Assembly (NCBI RefSeq): GCF_004298145.1
Contig: NZ_SCRH01000033.1
Span: 124,001-188,000 of the forward strand
Length of the DNA: 64,000 bases
Direction of reading: 5' to 3'
Source of the DNA: Mycobacterium sp.
GTDB lineage: Bacteria > Actinomycetota > Actinomycetes > Mycobacteriales > Mycobacteriaceae
In this document: one piece after another, positions 50,617-59,727 of the stretch
Layout: each line of letters starts with the position of its first letter
Position numbering within the stretch: the first letter of the stretch is position 1
Notes under the pieces: model-generated
Seen by the model: only the letters and a program-made list of their open reading frames with translations
Told to the model about the DNA's origin: nothing
Databases searched by the model: none
Translations under genes and position numbers: made by a program

Positions 50617-51782
50617 CAGCGCTTTTGGACGCCGCGGAGATGCTCACCGCCGCCGAGGCGGAAACCGGGCTGCGCGACTATGGCGATCCGACACTGCCGG
50701 AGCGCTTCGCGGTCGCCGTCGACCATCTGAACGGCCTCGGCATGGACGCCGACGGCAGATTCGAAGCCGCGCAGGTGTGCCGCTGGCTGCTGACCTCGCG
50801 CCTTGAACTCATCGCAGACCGCAACCGCTACCCGATCGGTGCTGAGGTGATCGATTCGCCGATGTTCGTCACGGGCGAACCACGTTCGGGGACAACACTG
50901 ATGCATGCCCTGATGTCGGTAGACCCGCACGCTCGGGCGCTGCGGTTCTGGGAGGTGATGTATCCGTCTCCGCCGCCGGGGCTTGCGGGACCCGACGACG
51001 AGCGCCGGGCGCGCGCCGATGCCGACTGGCGCGAGATCAACGCGAAGATGCCCAAATGGCTGCACAGCCACCCCTACAACGACATGCTGGGCGACGGTCT
51101 GCCCGAAGACGAACGCACGTGGGCGTTCGACTTTCGCGTGATGACACCCACCGCGTGGTGGCGGGTGCCGATGCAGTCGCTGGTCGGCGGCCTGGCCACC
51201 GATCCGGCAGCTCAATACCGGCTACACAAGGCCATGTTGCAACAGCTGCAATACCACCGGCCACGAAAATACTGGGTCCTCAAGGGCTTTCATGGATTCC
51301 GGCTCGAGGAACTGTTCGACACCTACCCCGACGCCAGGATGGTGTGGTTGCACCGCGACCCGGTGCAGGTCGCCGCGTCGCGCACCATGATGATGGCCGA
51401 CATCGCCGAGGGCATCGTCGGCCCGGTCGACCTGCACGCCGAAGCCAAAAAACATCTCGAGATGACGCGTGCCAGTATCGCCAACACGATGAGCGATCCG
51501 CTGGTCGACGACCCGCGCATCCTGCACCTTCGCTACACCGACTTCATCGCCGATCACGTTGCCGCCGTGCGGCGTTACTACACGTTCTGCGGCCGTAGAC
51601 TGACGACCGAGGCCGAGTCGGCGATGCGTGCCTATCTGGCGGACAATCGCGGCGACCGCTACGGCAAGTTCCGCTACTCCACGCAACTGCTGACCGACAT
51701 CGGCGAGGACCTCGACGCACTGCACGCCGAATTCAGGCCCTTCCGAGACCGGTTCGGTGTCGCGATCGAAAACCGGGGTTGA
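50613..51782 (+). CDS. PAPS-dependent sulfotransferase
   Basis: The 389-residue protein carries the two PAPS-binding motifs: GEPRSGTTLMHAL at about residues 89-101 (the 5'-phosphosulfate loop) and VWLHRDPVQVAASR at about 244-257 (the 3'-phosphate site). It is of the Sulfotransfer_3 type common in mycobacteria, where relatives (Stf proteins) sulfate lipids and menaquinone. It starts at GTG 50613 overlapping the LLM stop and is followed one base after its stop by the TIM-barrel gene. The acceptor is unknown. Confidence 0.9.
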   Translation: MTALLDAAEMLTAAEAETGLRDYGDPTLPERFAVAVDHLNGLGMDADGRFEAAQVCRWLLTSRLELIADRNRYPIGAEVIDSPMFVTGEPRSGTTLMHALMSVDPHARALRFWEVMYPSPPPGLAGPDDERRARADADWREINAKMPKWLHSHPYNDMLGDGLPEDERTWAFDFRVMTPTAWWRVPMQSLVGGLATDPAAQYRLHKAMLQQLQYHRPRKYWVLKGFHGFRLEELFDTYPDARMVWLHRDPVQVAASRTMMMADIAEGIVGPVDLHAEAKKHLEMTRASIANTMSDPLVDDPRILHLRYTDFIADHVAAVRRYYTFCGRRLTTEAESAMRAYLADNRGDRYGKFRYSTQLLTDIGEDLDALHAEFRPFRDRFGVAIENRG

Positions 51783-51783
51783 C

Positions 51784-52587
51784 ATGACGGGCGCACACAA
51801 ACGTCTATCCGTACACAACGTCACCTTCTACGGCGCTTCGCTGGCCGAACTACAGGCGCACTGGGCAGCGCTCGGCGTTTCCCGGTTGAGTATCCTGGAC
51901 AGCCAGCTACTGGACGCGGAGTTTCCAATCTTGCTGCGGCACAACGACTATACCGTGGAGTCGGTATACCATCTCTTCGCGGGCGGCAGCCTCACATCCG
52001 ACCCCCACGCAGCCCGGGAGGCGCTGTCCGCCGTCATCGACGCCGCAGCCGCTCAGGGCGTGCGCACCGTCTACATGCTCACCGGCGGCCGCGGGACCCT
52101 CACCTGGAAACAGGCCGCCGCGCGATTCTGCGACATGGTCGCGCCGTGCACGGCCCGAGCGAAGGCCGCCGGCGTGCTCCTGGCGATCGAGAATGCGTCC
52201 AGCCTGTACGCCGACATCCACCTCGCCCATACGCTGCGAGACACGGTCGCCCTGGCTGAGATGAGCGATCTGGGGATCTGTATCGACGTGTTTCACTGTT
52301 GGGCCGAAGGGGATTTCGAAGCTCAGGTGCAACGGGCGCTGCCGCGGACGGCGCTCATCCAGTTGAGCGACTACGTGCTCGGTGACCGGGCATTACCGAA
52401 CCGGGCGGTGCCCGGCGACGGCGCCATCCCGATCGAGACGTTCGTGGCCCAGGCGCTCGCCGGCGGCTACACCCACGGGTTCGACCTGGAACTCATCGGT
52501 CCCCGAATCGACCGAGAGGGCCGTCTCGAATCCGCCCGGCGCGCATGCGATGTCGCCCGCGCAATGTTGGACAGACTGGGTGCGTGA
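51784..52587 (+). CDS. Xylose-isomerase-like TIM-barrel protein (sugar phosphate isomerase/epimerase)
   Basis: The 267-residue protein starts at ATG 51784, one base after the sulfotransferase stop. It has the AP-endonuclease/xylose isomerase-type barrel with likely metal ligands in LLAIEN (Glu), CIDVFHCW (Asp and His), LIQLSDY (Gln, Asp) and FDLELIGPR (Glu). Such enzymes isomerise or epimerise sugars or related polyols. It ends two bases before the next start, so it is part of the tight four-gene unit. Confidence 0.85.
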   Translation: MTGAHKRLSVHNVTFYGASLAELQAHWAALGVSRLSILDSQLLDAEFPILLRHNDYTVESVYHLFAGGSLTSDPHAAREALSAVIDAAAAQGVRTVYMLTGGRGTLTWKQAAARFCDMVAPCTARAKAAGVLLAIENASSLYADIHLAHTLRDTVALAEMSDLGICIDVFHCWAEGDFEAQVQRALPRTALIQLSDYVLGDRALPNRAVPGDGAIPIETFVAQALAGGYTHGFDLELIGPRIDREGRLESARRACDVARAMLDRLGA

Positions 52588-52589
52588 GA

Positions 52590-53798
52590 ATGGCTTACGG
52601 TGATGGTCCCCACGACGCGGCCCTGCAAGCGGCGTGGAGCGAATTCTGCGTCCGACTGCGGCGCGCGGGCGAGCGGGTCTTCAAGGACCACAACCCCTCG
52701 TCGGGTATGCATCGGGTCGATGCATACCGGTTTCTCACCCAAAACCTCGGCCAGGCCTTCGATCTGGCCCTGGAGACCAGCGACACCGGCTACCCGGCGC
52801 TGCACACCTTCTGCGGCCCCACCCGCAAGCTCGGCGGCGACTGCGCCGACTTCACCTATCAGCAGGCGTGGATCGACGGGCACACGACCTACCGGCTCAC
52901 CGGCACCCGCGGCACAGCACGCTTTTTCAACGTCACCGTCCAGGGGCGACGCACGCCCGGCCCGGGCGTGCTGCACGAACCCTTCGGTGACACACCGGAG
53001 GCCAACCTGCTCGGCCATCAATTGCGCATCGGCGAGGACGGTGAATTCGAGCTCTACATCGGCGGGTCCGAGCGTGGACCCAACTGGCTGCCCACCACGT
53101 CCGAGTCACGAAAGCTGTTCATCCGCCAGGGATTCGACCGCTGGGACGAGCTTCCCGCGCAGCTGCGCATCGAGCGCGTCGACATGGCCGCCCCCAAACC
53201 CTTGCCCGCGCCCGCCGACATGCTTGGGGCGATGCGCTGGGCCGGCGACTTCGTCACCGGACTGATGTCGGAGTGGCCCGAGTTCCCCTTCACCTACGGC
53301 GGGGTCGACGCCGACCAGCCGAACAGCTTCCCGCGCGTCGACGCGACCGACGCCGACGGCATGCGTGGCCGGGCCGCCGCCAACATGTACTGGGAGCTGG
53401 CGGCGGATGAAGCGCTGATCGTCGAATTCGATACCCACGACGGGTTGTGGATGTTCACCAACATGGGGGTTTTCTTCAACAGCATGGACTACCTCTACCG
53501 CCCGGTGAGCTACACGCCGAGCCGCACCCGGGTCGACCGCGACGGACGCATCCGGCTCGTTATGGCTCACCGTGATCCCGGCGTGCACAACTGGCTGGAC
53601 ACCCAGGGCTTCGAACGTGGCAACCTGACCTACCGGCACATGCTCGGGGGCGAACCCGCGGCGCTGGACACCCGGGTGGTCAAGCACGACGAGCTCCCCG
53701 GCGCCCTTCCCGAAGACACCGCCAGGGTGAGCGCCGAGGAACGCGCCGCCGCAATGTGGGAACGCTTCCGCGGCATTCGCCGGCGCTATGTCCTCTAG
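52590..53798 (+). CDS. DUF1214-like protein of unknown function
   Basis: I start at ATG 52590 (MAYGDGPHDAALQ), two bases after the TIM-barrel stop. The 402-residue protein has segments typical of DUF1214-type domains: FFNVTVQGRRTPGPG, IGGSERGPNWLPTTSESRKL and HRDPGVHNWLDTQGF. No catalytic motif is certain. The coupling to a sulfotransferase and a monooxygenase suggests that it handles the same metabolite. The stop is 54 bases before the conserved hydrolase gene. Confidence 0.75.
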   Translation: MAYGDGPHDAALQAAWSEFCVRLRRAGERVFKDHNPSSGMHRVDAYRFLTQNLGQAFDLALETSDTGYPALHTFCGPTRKLGGDCADFTYQQAWIDGHTTYRLTGTRGTARFFNVTVQGRRTPGPGVLHEPFGDTPEANLLGHQLRIGEDGEFELYIGGSERGPNWLPTTSESRKLFIRQGFDRWDELPAQLRIERVDMAAPKPLPAPADMLGAMRWAGDFVTGLMSEWPEFPFTYGGVDADQPNSFPRVDATDADGMRGRAAANMYWELAADEALIVEFDTHDGLWMFTNMGVFFNSMDYLYRPVSYTPSRTRVDRDGRIRLVMAHRDPGVHNWLDTQGFERGNLTYRHMLGGEPAALDTRVVKHDELPGALPEDTARVSAEERAAAMWERFRGIRRRYVL

Positions 53799-53852
53799 CG
53801 CGATAGTGGCGACCCGCTGCGCCACTAGACGCCAGGGCTAGGGTCAAAGACC

Positions 53853-54767
53853 GTGACCGAAGTATCTGAGGACGGGCTGGCGGAGTTATCTGAATTCGCG
53901 CTGTTGCAAGAAAACGCCGAGCAGGCCGGAGTGTCCGGCCCACTGCCCGACGTCGAGCGCGTCGAGTCGGGCACGGGCGAGGACAAGATCAGCGCGCTGC
54001 GCTGGGGCGGCGCTGCCCCGCGGATCCTGTTCATCCACGGCGGCGGACAGAACGCGCACACCTGGGACACGATCATCGTCGGCGTCGGTGAGCCCGCACT
54101 GGCGGTCGACCTTCCCGGCCACGGCCACTCCGCCTGGCGCGAGGACGGCGACTATTCGCCGCGGCTCAACGTCGACACCTTGCTGCCCATCCTGCGCGAA
54201 CACGCAACGACGGCCGACCTCGTCGTCGGCATGTCGCTGGGCGGACTGACCGCGATCCGGCTCGGCGCGGTGGCACCCGAGCTGGTCAAGGAACTCGTGC
54301 TGATCGACGTCACCCCCTCAGCGCTGCAACGCCATTCCGAGATGACCAAGGAGCAGCAGGGCACGGTGGCGCTGATGCACGGGGAACGCGAATTCCCCAG
54401 CTTCCAGGCCATGCTGGACTTGACGATCGCCGCGGCGCCGCATCGCGAGGTGAAGGCGCTGCGCCGCGGGGTGTTCCACAACTCGCGCAAGCTGGACAAC
54501 GGCAGCTGGACGTGGCGCTACGATGCCATCCGCACCTTCCCCGACTTCGCCGGCCTGTGGGAGGACGTCGATGCGTTATCCGCACCGGTGACCCTGGTGC
54601 GTGGTGGCTCGTCGGGCTTCGTCAGCAACGAGGATGCGGTCGAGCTAGGCCGTCGCGCAAAGCATTTCCGCGCCGCATATGTCGTCGAGAATTCGGGGCA
54701 TTCGGTGCAGAGTGACCAACCCGTCGCCCTGATCGACCTGCTGCGCGGGGTGCTCATCGCGCGCTGA
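53853..54767 (+). CDS. Alpha/beta-hydrolase esterase, Rv0045c-like
   Basis: The 304-residue protein has the hydrolase motifs HGGGQNAHTWD (oxyanion loop), GMSLGGL (nucleophile elbow with Ser), and NSGHSVQSDQP (catalytic His). It matches, from memory, Rv0045c, a mycobacterial ester hydrolase of wide specificity. The start is GTG 53853. It stands at the boundary where the inserted four-gene unit ends and the conserved order resumes. Confidence 0.92.
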   Translation: MTEVSEDGLAELSEFALLQENAEQAGVSGPLPDVERVESGTGEDKISALRWGGAAPRILFIHGGGQNAHTWDTIIVGVGEPALAVDLPGHGHSAWREDGDYSPRLNVDTLLPILREHATTADLVVGMSLGGLTAIRLGAVAPELVKELVLIDVTPSALQRHSEMTKEQQGTVALMHGEREFPSFQAMLDLTIAAAPHREVKALRRGVFHNSRKLDNGSWTWRYDAIRTFPDFAGLWEDVDALSAPVTLVRGGSSGFVSNEDAVELGRRAKHFRAAYVVENSGHSVQSDQPVALIDLLRGVLIAR

Positions 54768-55068
54768 GCCGTCATGACCGGCATCCCTACGGCTCGACGC
54801 GTGGTGCGCGAACGGATCGAGGCGACCTGCCGGCCGACGCCGAAACACTCGTCGGCCTCGGCTCACACTGCTGACGGTGGCGTGCGACGGCCCGGGTTAC
54901 GGCCTGAGCGACGCCGAAGCGTTGAGCGAGTGGCGCAATACCCGTTAATCGGGCCGCCGCCACGTTTTGCTCCAGGTTCATCGGCCAAACACCTCAACGC
55001 CCGCGTCAATTCATGAGAAACTCAGCGCCAGATGGCCGAACCGGGTGCGAAAGAGACTCAACAAAAAG
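54768..55068. other. 301 bases without a gene before the GntR gene
   Basis: M. tuberculosis has an oxidoreductase gene (Rv0044c, from memory) between the equivalents of the flanking genes. Here only a short frame remains near 54790-54870 (DLPADAETLVGL), which vaguely recalls the end of a luciferase-like enzyme but is too short to call. Otherwise nothing but the GntR promoter is expected. Confidence 0.4.
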
Positions 55069-55809
55069 ATGCCGAAGAAATACGGGGTCAAAGAAAAGGA
55101 CCTGGTTGTTTCGCACATCCTCCACCTGTTGTTGACCGGCAAGCTGCGCAGCGGGGATCGCGTCGACCGCAATGAAATCGCGGTGGGCTTGGGAGTCAGC
55201 CGGGTCCCCATTCAAGAGGCACTGGTCCAACTCGAACACGACGGCATTGTGTCCACCCGTTACCACCGCGGCGCCTTTGTCGAGCGGTTCGATGAAGCCA
55301 CCGTCCTCGAGCACCACGAGCTCGACGGGCTGCTCAACGGGATTGCGTCCGCACGCGCGGCGACCAATCCCACCCCGCGGATCCTGGGTCAGCTCGACAC
55401 CCTCATGCGCTCGCTGCGCACGGCCAAGGATGCGCGTGCCTTCACCGACCTCGCCGCCGAATACCGGCGCACCGTCAACGACGAGTACGCCGGGCCCCGG
55501 CTGCACGCCACGATTCACGCCTCGCAAAACCTCATCCCCCGCCTGTTTTGGGCGACCTATCAGGGGGGCCGCGAAGAAATGCTGCCGTTCTACGAAGACG
55601 AAACCTCCGCAATACACCGCCGCGACCCCGACGGCGCGCGGACGGCGTGCGTCGACCGCTCCTATCTGATGGCGCAGACCATGCTTGCCGAGCTGTTTCG
55701 GCGCCGGGTCTTCACACCGTCCGACGACGCCGGTCGCGTAGTCCCCGGTCCCCTTCAGGTACTCACCGGCACCGATACGGTCTGCGGCGAAGCATCGTTG
55801 GCGCTGTAG
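55069..55809 (+). CDS. GntR-family regulator, Rv0043c-like
   Basis: I start at ATG 55069 ([18 protein letters not shown]), as in M. tuberculosis. The 246-residue protein has the GntR winged helix (about residues 10-75, [21 protein letters not shown]) and an all-helical FCD-type C-terminal domain with acidic and His residues that may bind metal and a carboxylate ligand. It is 50 bases upstream of the ABC transporter genes on the same strand and may regulate them. Confidence 0.9.
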   Translation: MPKKYGVKEKDLVVSHILHLLLTGKLRSGDRVDRNEIAVGLGVSRVPIQEALVQLEHDGIVSTRYHRGAFVERFDEATVLEHHELDGLLNGIASARAATNPTPRILGQLDTLMRSLRTAKDARAFTDLAAEYRRTVNDEYAGPRLHATIHASQNLIPRLFWATYQGGREEMLPFYEDETSAIHRRDPDGARTACVDRSYLMAQTMLAELFRRRVFTPSDDAGRVVPGPLQVLTGTDTVCGEASLAL

Positions 55810-55859
55810 AACCGGCTCTGACCGGCTCGTGCCGCCGACCAGTCGATACGGTGGCCTTG

Positions 55860-57677
55860 ATGAGTTTGCCCGTGGGCCGGCGCGCCATGCGCCTCGCAAA
55901 GCTACTCGCACTGGCCGTGACACTGCTGGTGGTGTGGGGGTCGGCGTCGATCACGCTGGCGAGTCCCGTTGCCGCCGACCGAAACCAATGCGTGCCCGCC
56001 GGCCCGAAAAGCGCGACCGTTTTGCCCGAGAACCTGGCCCATAGCGGTTCCATGGGCCAGCCCGACGAGCACACCACGCCGGGCGTCGAGCCGCTGAGTT
56101 CGGTGAACATCGACACCCTGGGGTTGGGCACGCCGGGGGTGTTGACCGTCGGCACACTCTCGGGCGCGCCGCCCCACATCTGCATCACCCCCACCGGCCA
56201 GTACAGCGGCTTCGACAACCAGCTGCTACGGGCGATCGCCCGCAAGCTCGGACTCCAAGTCCGGTTCGTCGGCACGGATTTCGCCGGGCTGCTCGCCCAG
56301 GTGGCCTCGCGCCGCTTCGACGTCGGCTCATCGTCGATCAAAGCAACCGACGAGCGTCGCCGAACCGTCGCCTTCACCAATGGCTACGACTTCGGTTATT
56401 ACTCGCTGGTGGTACCCCCCGGCTCCGCGATCAAAGACTTCAGCGATCTGGCCACGGCGCGGCGTATCGGCGTGGTGCAAGGGACCGTCGAAGAGTCCTA
56501 TGTCGTCGACAATTTGCATTTGCAGCCGGTGAAATATCCCGACTTCGCCACCGTGTACGCCAGTCTCAAGAGCCGCCAGATCGACGCGTGGGTGGCGCCG
56601 GCCGGGGAGGCTGCCAGCACGATCCAGCGCGGCGATCCGGCAGTCGTCGTGGCGCATACCTTCAGCGACGAGGGATTCGTGGCCTACGCGGTCGCCAAGG
56701 ACAACAAGCCGTTGGTCGATGCGCTAAATTCCGGGCTGGACGCCGTCATCGCCGACGGCACCTGGTCAAACCTGTACTCGCAGTGGGTGCCACGGGCCCT
56801 GCCGCCGGGCTGGAAACCCGGATCCCTGGCCGTTCCGCCGCCGACCCTGCCGGATTTCGCCGCCATCGCGGCGAATCAGCACCACAAGGAGGTGGGCCCC
56901 GCCGCGCCGAAATCGACGCTCGCGCAGTTGCGTGACTCGTTCTTCGACTGGGACATGTACCGGCAGGCCATTCCAGCTCTATTCAGCACCGGATTGCCCA
57001 ACACGTTGATCCTCACCAGCAGCGCCAGCGTGATCGGGTTGGCGCTGGGCATGCTGCTGGCCGTCGCCGGGATCTCGCAGTCGCGCTGGCTGCGCTGGCC
57101 GGCGCGGGTGTACACCGATGTTTTCCGGGGACTCCCGGAAGTGGTGATCATCCTGATCATCGGGCTCGGTGTCGGGCCCGTGGTGGGCGGGCTGACGAAC
57201 AACAACCCCTACCCGATCGGCGTTGCCGCTTTGGGGATGATGGCCGCCGCCTACATCGGCGAAATTCTGCGATCGGGCATTCAAAGCGTGGATCCCGGCC
57301 AGCTGGAAGCGTCCCGTGCGCTGGGATTCAGCTATTCGGCGGCGATGCGTTTGGTGGTCGTCCCGCAGGGCGTCCGACGGGTGCTGCCCGCGCTGGTCAA
57401 TCAATTCATCGCCCTGTTGAAAGCCTCTGCGCTGGTGTACTTCCTGGGCTTGGTCGCCGACCAGCGGGAGCTGTTTCAGGTGGGCCGGGACCTCAACGCG
57501 CAGACCGGCAATTTGTCGCCGCTCGTCGCCGCCGGCGCCTTCTACCTGATACTGACCGTGCCGTTAACGCATTTGGTGAACTACATCGACGAGCGGCTGC
57601 GCCGGGGTCGCGCCGCACTCGATCCCGAAGAGCGGCCCGACCTGCTCACTTCGACGTTCGGCCAGGAGATCACGTGA
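55860..57677 (+). CDS. Amino-acid ABC transporter: fused substrate-binding protein and permease
   Basis: The 605-residue protein joins two functions. An N-terminal signal or anchor (about residues 10-35) is followed by an SBP_bac_3 binding domain (about 90-315, ICITPTGQYSGFDNQLLRAI, TDERRRTVAFTNGYDF). A His/Met-type ABC permease follows (about 360-585) with the EAA-like loop EASRALGFSYSAAMR and PQGVRRVLPAL. Such fusions are known in actinobacteria and firmicutes for Gln/Glu-type transporters. The start is ATG 55860. The stop overlaps the ATPase start (GTGA), so the two form one importer. The substrate is probably a polar amino acid. Confidence 0.9.
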   Translation: MSLPVGRRAMRLAKLLALAVTLLVVWGSASITLASPVAADRNQCVPAGPKSATVLPENLAHSGSMGQPDEHTTPGVEPLSSVNIDTLGLGTPGVLTVGTLSGAPPHICITPTGQYSGFDNQLLRAIARKLGLQVRFVGTDFAGLLAQVASRRFDVGSSSIKATDERRRTVAFTNGYDFGYYSLVVPPGSAIKDFSDLATARRIGVVQGTVEESYVVDNLHLQPVKYPDFATVYASLKSRQIDAWVAPAGEAASTIQRGDPAVVVAHTFSDEGFVAYAVAKDNKPLVDALNSGLDAVIADGTWSNLYSQWVPRALPPGWKPGSLAVPPPTLPDFAAIAANQHHKEVGPAAPKSTLAQLRDSFFDWDMYRQAIPALFSTGLPNTLILTSSASVIGLALGMLLAVAGISQSRWLRWPARVYTDVFRGLPEVVIILIIGLGVGPVVGGLTNNNPYPIGVAALGMMAAAYIGEILRSGIQSVDPGQLEASRALGFSYSAAMRLVVVPQGVRRVLPALVNQFIALLKASALVYFLGLVADQRELFQVGRDLNAQTGNLSPLVAAGAFYLILTVPLTHLVNYIDERLRRGRAALDPEERPDLLTSTFGQEIT

Positions 57678-58423
57678 CTCCCGGACCCGCCAGCCGACCG
57701 TCAGTCTCATTGGCGTGCAACGGTATTCAAAAAACCCTGGGTGGTACAGCGGTGCTGCGAGGCGTCGATATCGAGGCCCCGGCCGGCAGCACCGTGGCGG
57801 TCATCGGGCCCTCCGGCTCGGGCAAGTCGACGCTGTTGCGCACGCTGAACCGCTTGTATGAGCCGGACCGCGGCGACATCCTGCTCGACGGCAAATCGGT
57901 GTTGAACGACGATCCAGATGAGCTCCGCCAGCGTATCGGCATGGTGTTCCAGCACTTCAATCTCTTCCCGCACCGCACCGTGCTGGACAACGTCGCGTTG
58001 GCGCCGCGAAAGTTGCGGCGACTGCCCGCCGAAGGGGCCCGCGAGCTGGCGCTGACGCAGCTGGACCGAGTTGGCCTGAAACACAAGGCCGGTGCCCGCC
58101 CCGGCACGCTGTCGGGCGGCCAACAGCAGCGGGTGGCGATCGCCCGCGCGCTGGCGATGTCGCCACAGGTGATGTTTTTCGACGAGGCGACCTCGGCGCT
58201 GGATCCCGAAATGGTCAAGGGAATCTTGGAACTCATCGCCGACCTCGGTGCCGATGGCATGACAATGGTTGTTGTGACCCACGAAATGGGTTTCGCGCGG
58301 TCGGCAGCGGACGCGGTTGTGTTTATGGATCACGGCAGGGTCGTGGAATCGGGTCCTCCCGAGCAGATATTCGAAGCCGCCGAGACCGAACGGCTGCAGC
58401 GGTTCTTGTCCCAAGTGCTTTGA
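57674..58423 (+). CDS. Amino-acid ABC transporter ATP-binding protein (GlnQ-like)
   Basis: The 249-residue ATPase has Walker A GPSGSGKST at about residues 41-49, signature LSGGQQQRVAIARAL, Walker B VMFFDEATSALDPE, the switch His in VVVTHEMG and the polar amino-acid transporter features FQHFNLFPHRTVLDN. It powers the fused binding protein/permease encoded immediately upstream, whose stop it overlaps. Absent, as far as I recall, from the equivalent place in M. tuberculosis. Confidence 0.95.
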   Translation: MTPGPASRPSVSLACNGIQKTLGGTAVLRGVDIEAPAGSTVAVIGPSGSGKSTLLRTLNRLYEPDRGDILLDGKSVLNDDPDELRQRIGMVFQHFNLFPHRTVLDNVALAPRKLRRLPAEGARELALTQLDRVGLKHKAGARPGTLSGGQQQRVAIARALAMSPQVMFFDEATSALDPEMVKGILELIADLGADGMTMVVVTHEMGFARSAADAVVFMDHGRVVESGPPEQIFEAAETERLQRFLSQVL

Positions 58424-58487
58424 TCTGCCCCGCCAATGGGCAATAGCTACCTTGTACGCACCTGATAACGGGTTAGACTCCCGATCT

Positions 58488-58991
58488 ATGGCAGACAGCG
58501 AATCGAACGCGGCCGAGGTTGCCGAGCTCGCCGAAGGTCTGCACAGAGCGCTGTCCAAATTGTTTGCCATGCTCCGGCGCGGGGATCCCAGTGGCGCCGC
58601 GGCCGGAGAATTGACCCTGGCACAGCTTTCGATCCTGGTCACCTTGCTCGATCAGGGCCCGATTCGGATGACCGATCTGGCGGCGCACGAGCGCGTGCGG
58701 ACGCCAACCACGACCGTGGCGATCCGCCGGCTGGAGAAGGTGGGGCTGGTCAAGCGTTCCCGCGATCCATCCGACCTGCGGGCGGTCCTGGTCGACATCA
58801 CCCCGCGCGGCCGAGCCGTTCACGGCGAGTCGCTGGCCAATCGGCGCGCGGCCCTGGCCGCGATGCTCAGCCAGCTCCCCACGCCCGATCTCGACACCCT
58901 GATGAAAGCGCTGGCACCGCTGGAGCGGTTGGCCTCCGGCGACCCGACATCCGGTCCGGCAGGCGTGCCGCCCGCGCGCAAGGAAGCCTGA
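58488..58991 (+). CDS. MarR-family regulator, Rv0042c-like
   Basis: I start at ATG 58488 (MADSESNAAEVAELAEGL), as in M. tuberculosis; upstream frames lie in the ATPase gene. The 167-residue protein has the MarR winged helix (MTDLAAHERVRTPTTTVAIR and the wing RDPSDLRAVLVDITPRGR). TAGACT about 15 bases before the ATG could be a -10 element, giving a short leader. Its ligand and targets are unknown. A short gap follows before the SDR gene. Confidence 0.92.
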   Translation: MADSESNAAEVAELAEGLHRALSKLFAMLRRGDPSGAAAGELTLAQLSILVTLLDQGPIRMTDLAAHERVRTPTTTVAIRRLEKVGLVKRSRDPSDLRAVLVDITPRGRAVHGESLANRRAALAAMLSQLPTPDLDTLMKALAPLERLASGDPTSGPAGVPPARKEA

Positions 58992-59049
58992 AAGCCACCG
59001 CTGTTCAACGTTTTTCGCCTGTGTTCCCGGGCTCGGTAGACTTCGACGC

Positions 59050-59721
59050 ATGCCCAATGCACTCATCACCGGCGCCGGACGCGGGATCGGTACCGCAATC
59101 GCCGCGGCTCTGGCCCCCACGCACACCCTGTTGTTGGCCGGTCGCCCATCGGACCGGCTCGACGCGGTCGCAGGGCGCTTCGCTGCCACCACGTTTCCGC
59201 TGGACCTGACCGACGGGGGAGATATCGAGGCCGCCTGCGAAATCGTGGACGAACTCGACGTGCTGGTGCACAACGCGGGGCTATCGATTCCCGGGAACGT
59301 CGCCGACTCCGACGTCGACCAATGGCGCGCCACCTTCGCCGTGAACGTCTTTGGACCGGTGGAACTTACGCTGGCGCTGCTGCCCGCGCTGCGCCGTGCC
59401 CGCGGCCAGGTCGTCTTCATCAACTCCGGTGCGGGGCGCAACGTATCGCCCGGTATGGCCTCCTACTCGGCCAGCAAGTTCGCCATCCGCGCCTTCGCGG
59501 ACTCCCTGCGAAACGACGAACCGGACTTGCGCGTCACCACGATCTATCCGGGCCGCACCGATACCGACATGCAACGTGAACTCATCGAATTCGAGGGCGG
59601 CACCTATGACCCCGCCAAGTTCCTGAAACCGGAAACCGTTGCGGCGGCTGTCGCCAATGTGGTGGCCACCCCGCCCGACGGGCATGTCCACGAGGTGGTG
59701 CTTCGGCCCGCCGGGCGATAG
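59050..59721 (+). CDS. Short-chain dehydrogenase/reductase
   Basis: The 223-residue SDR has TGAGRGIGTAIAA at about residues 7-19, HNAG in VHNAGLSIPG, catalytic Ser in NSGAGRN and YSASK at about residue 137. GRPSDR after strand two suggests NADP(H). It is convergent with leuS, six bases from its end, and 58 bases behind the MarR gene, so it may be co-transcribed with that regulator. Substrate unknown. Confidence 0.92.
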   Translation: MPNALITGAGRGIGTAIAAALAPTHTLLLAGRPSDRLDAVAGRFAATTFPLDLTDGGDIEAACEIVDELDVLVHNAGLSIPGNVADSDVDQWRATFAVNVFGPVELTLALLPALRRARGQVVFINSGAGRNVSPGMASYSASKFAIRAFADSLRNDEPDLRVTTIYPGRTDTDMQRELIEFEGGTYDPAKFLKPETVAAAVANVVATPPDGHVHEVVLRPAGR

Positions 59722-59727
59722 CCAGCG

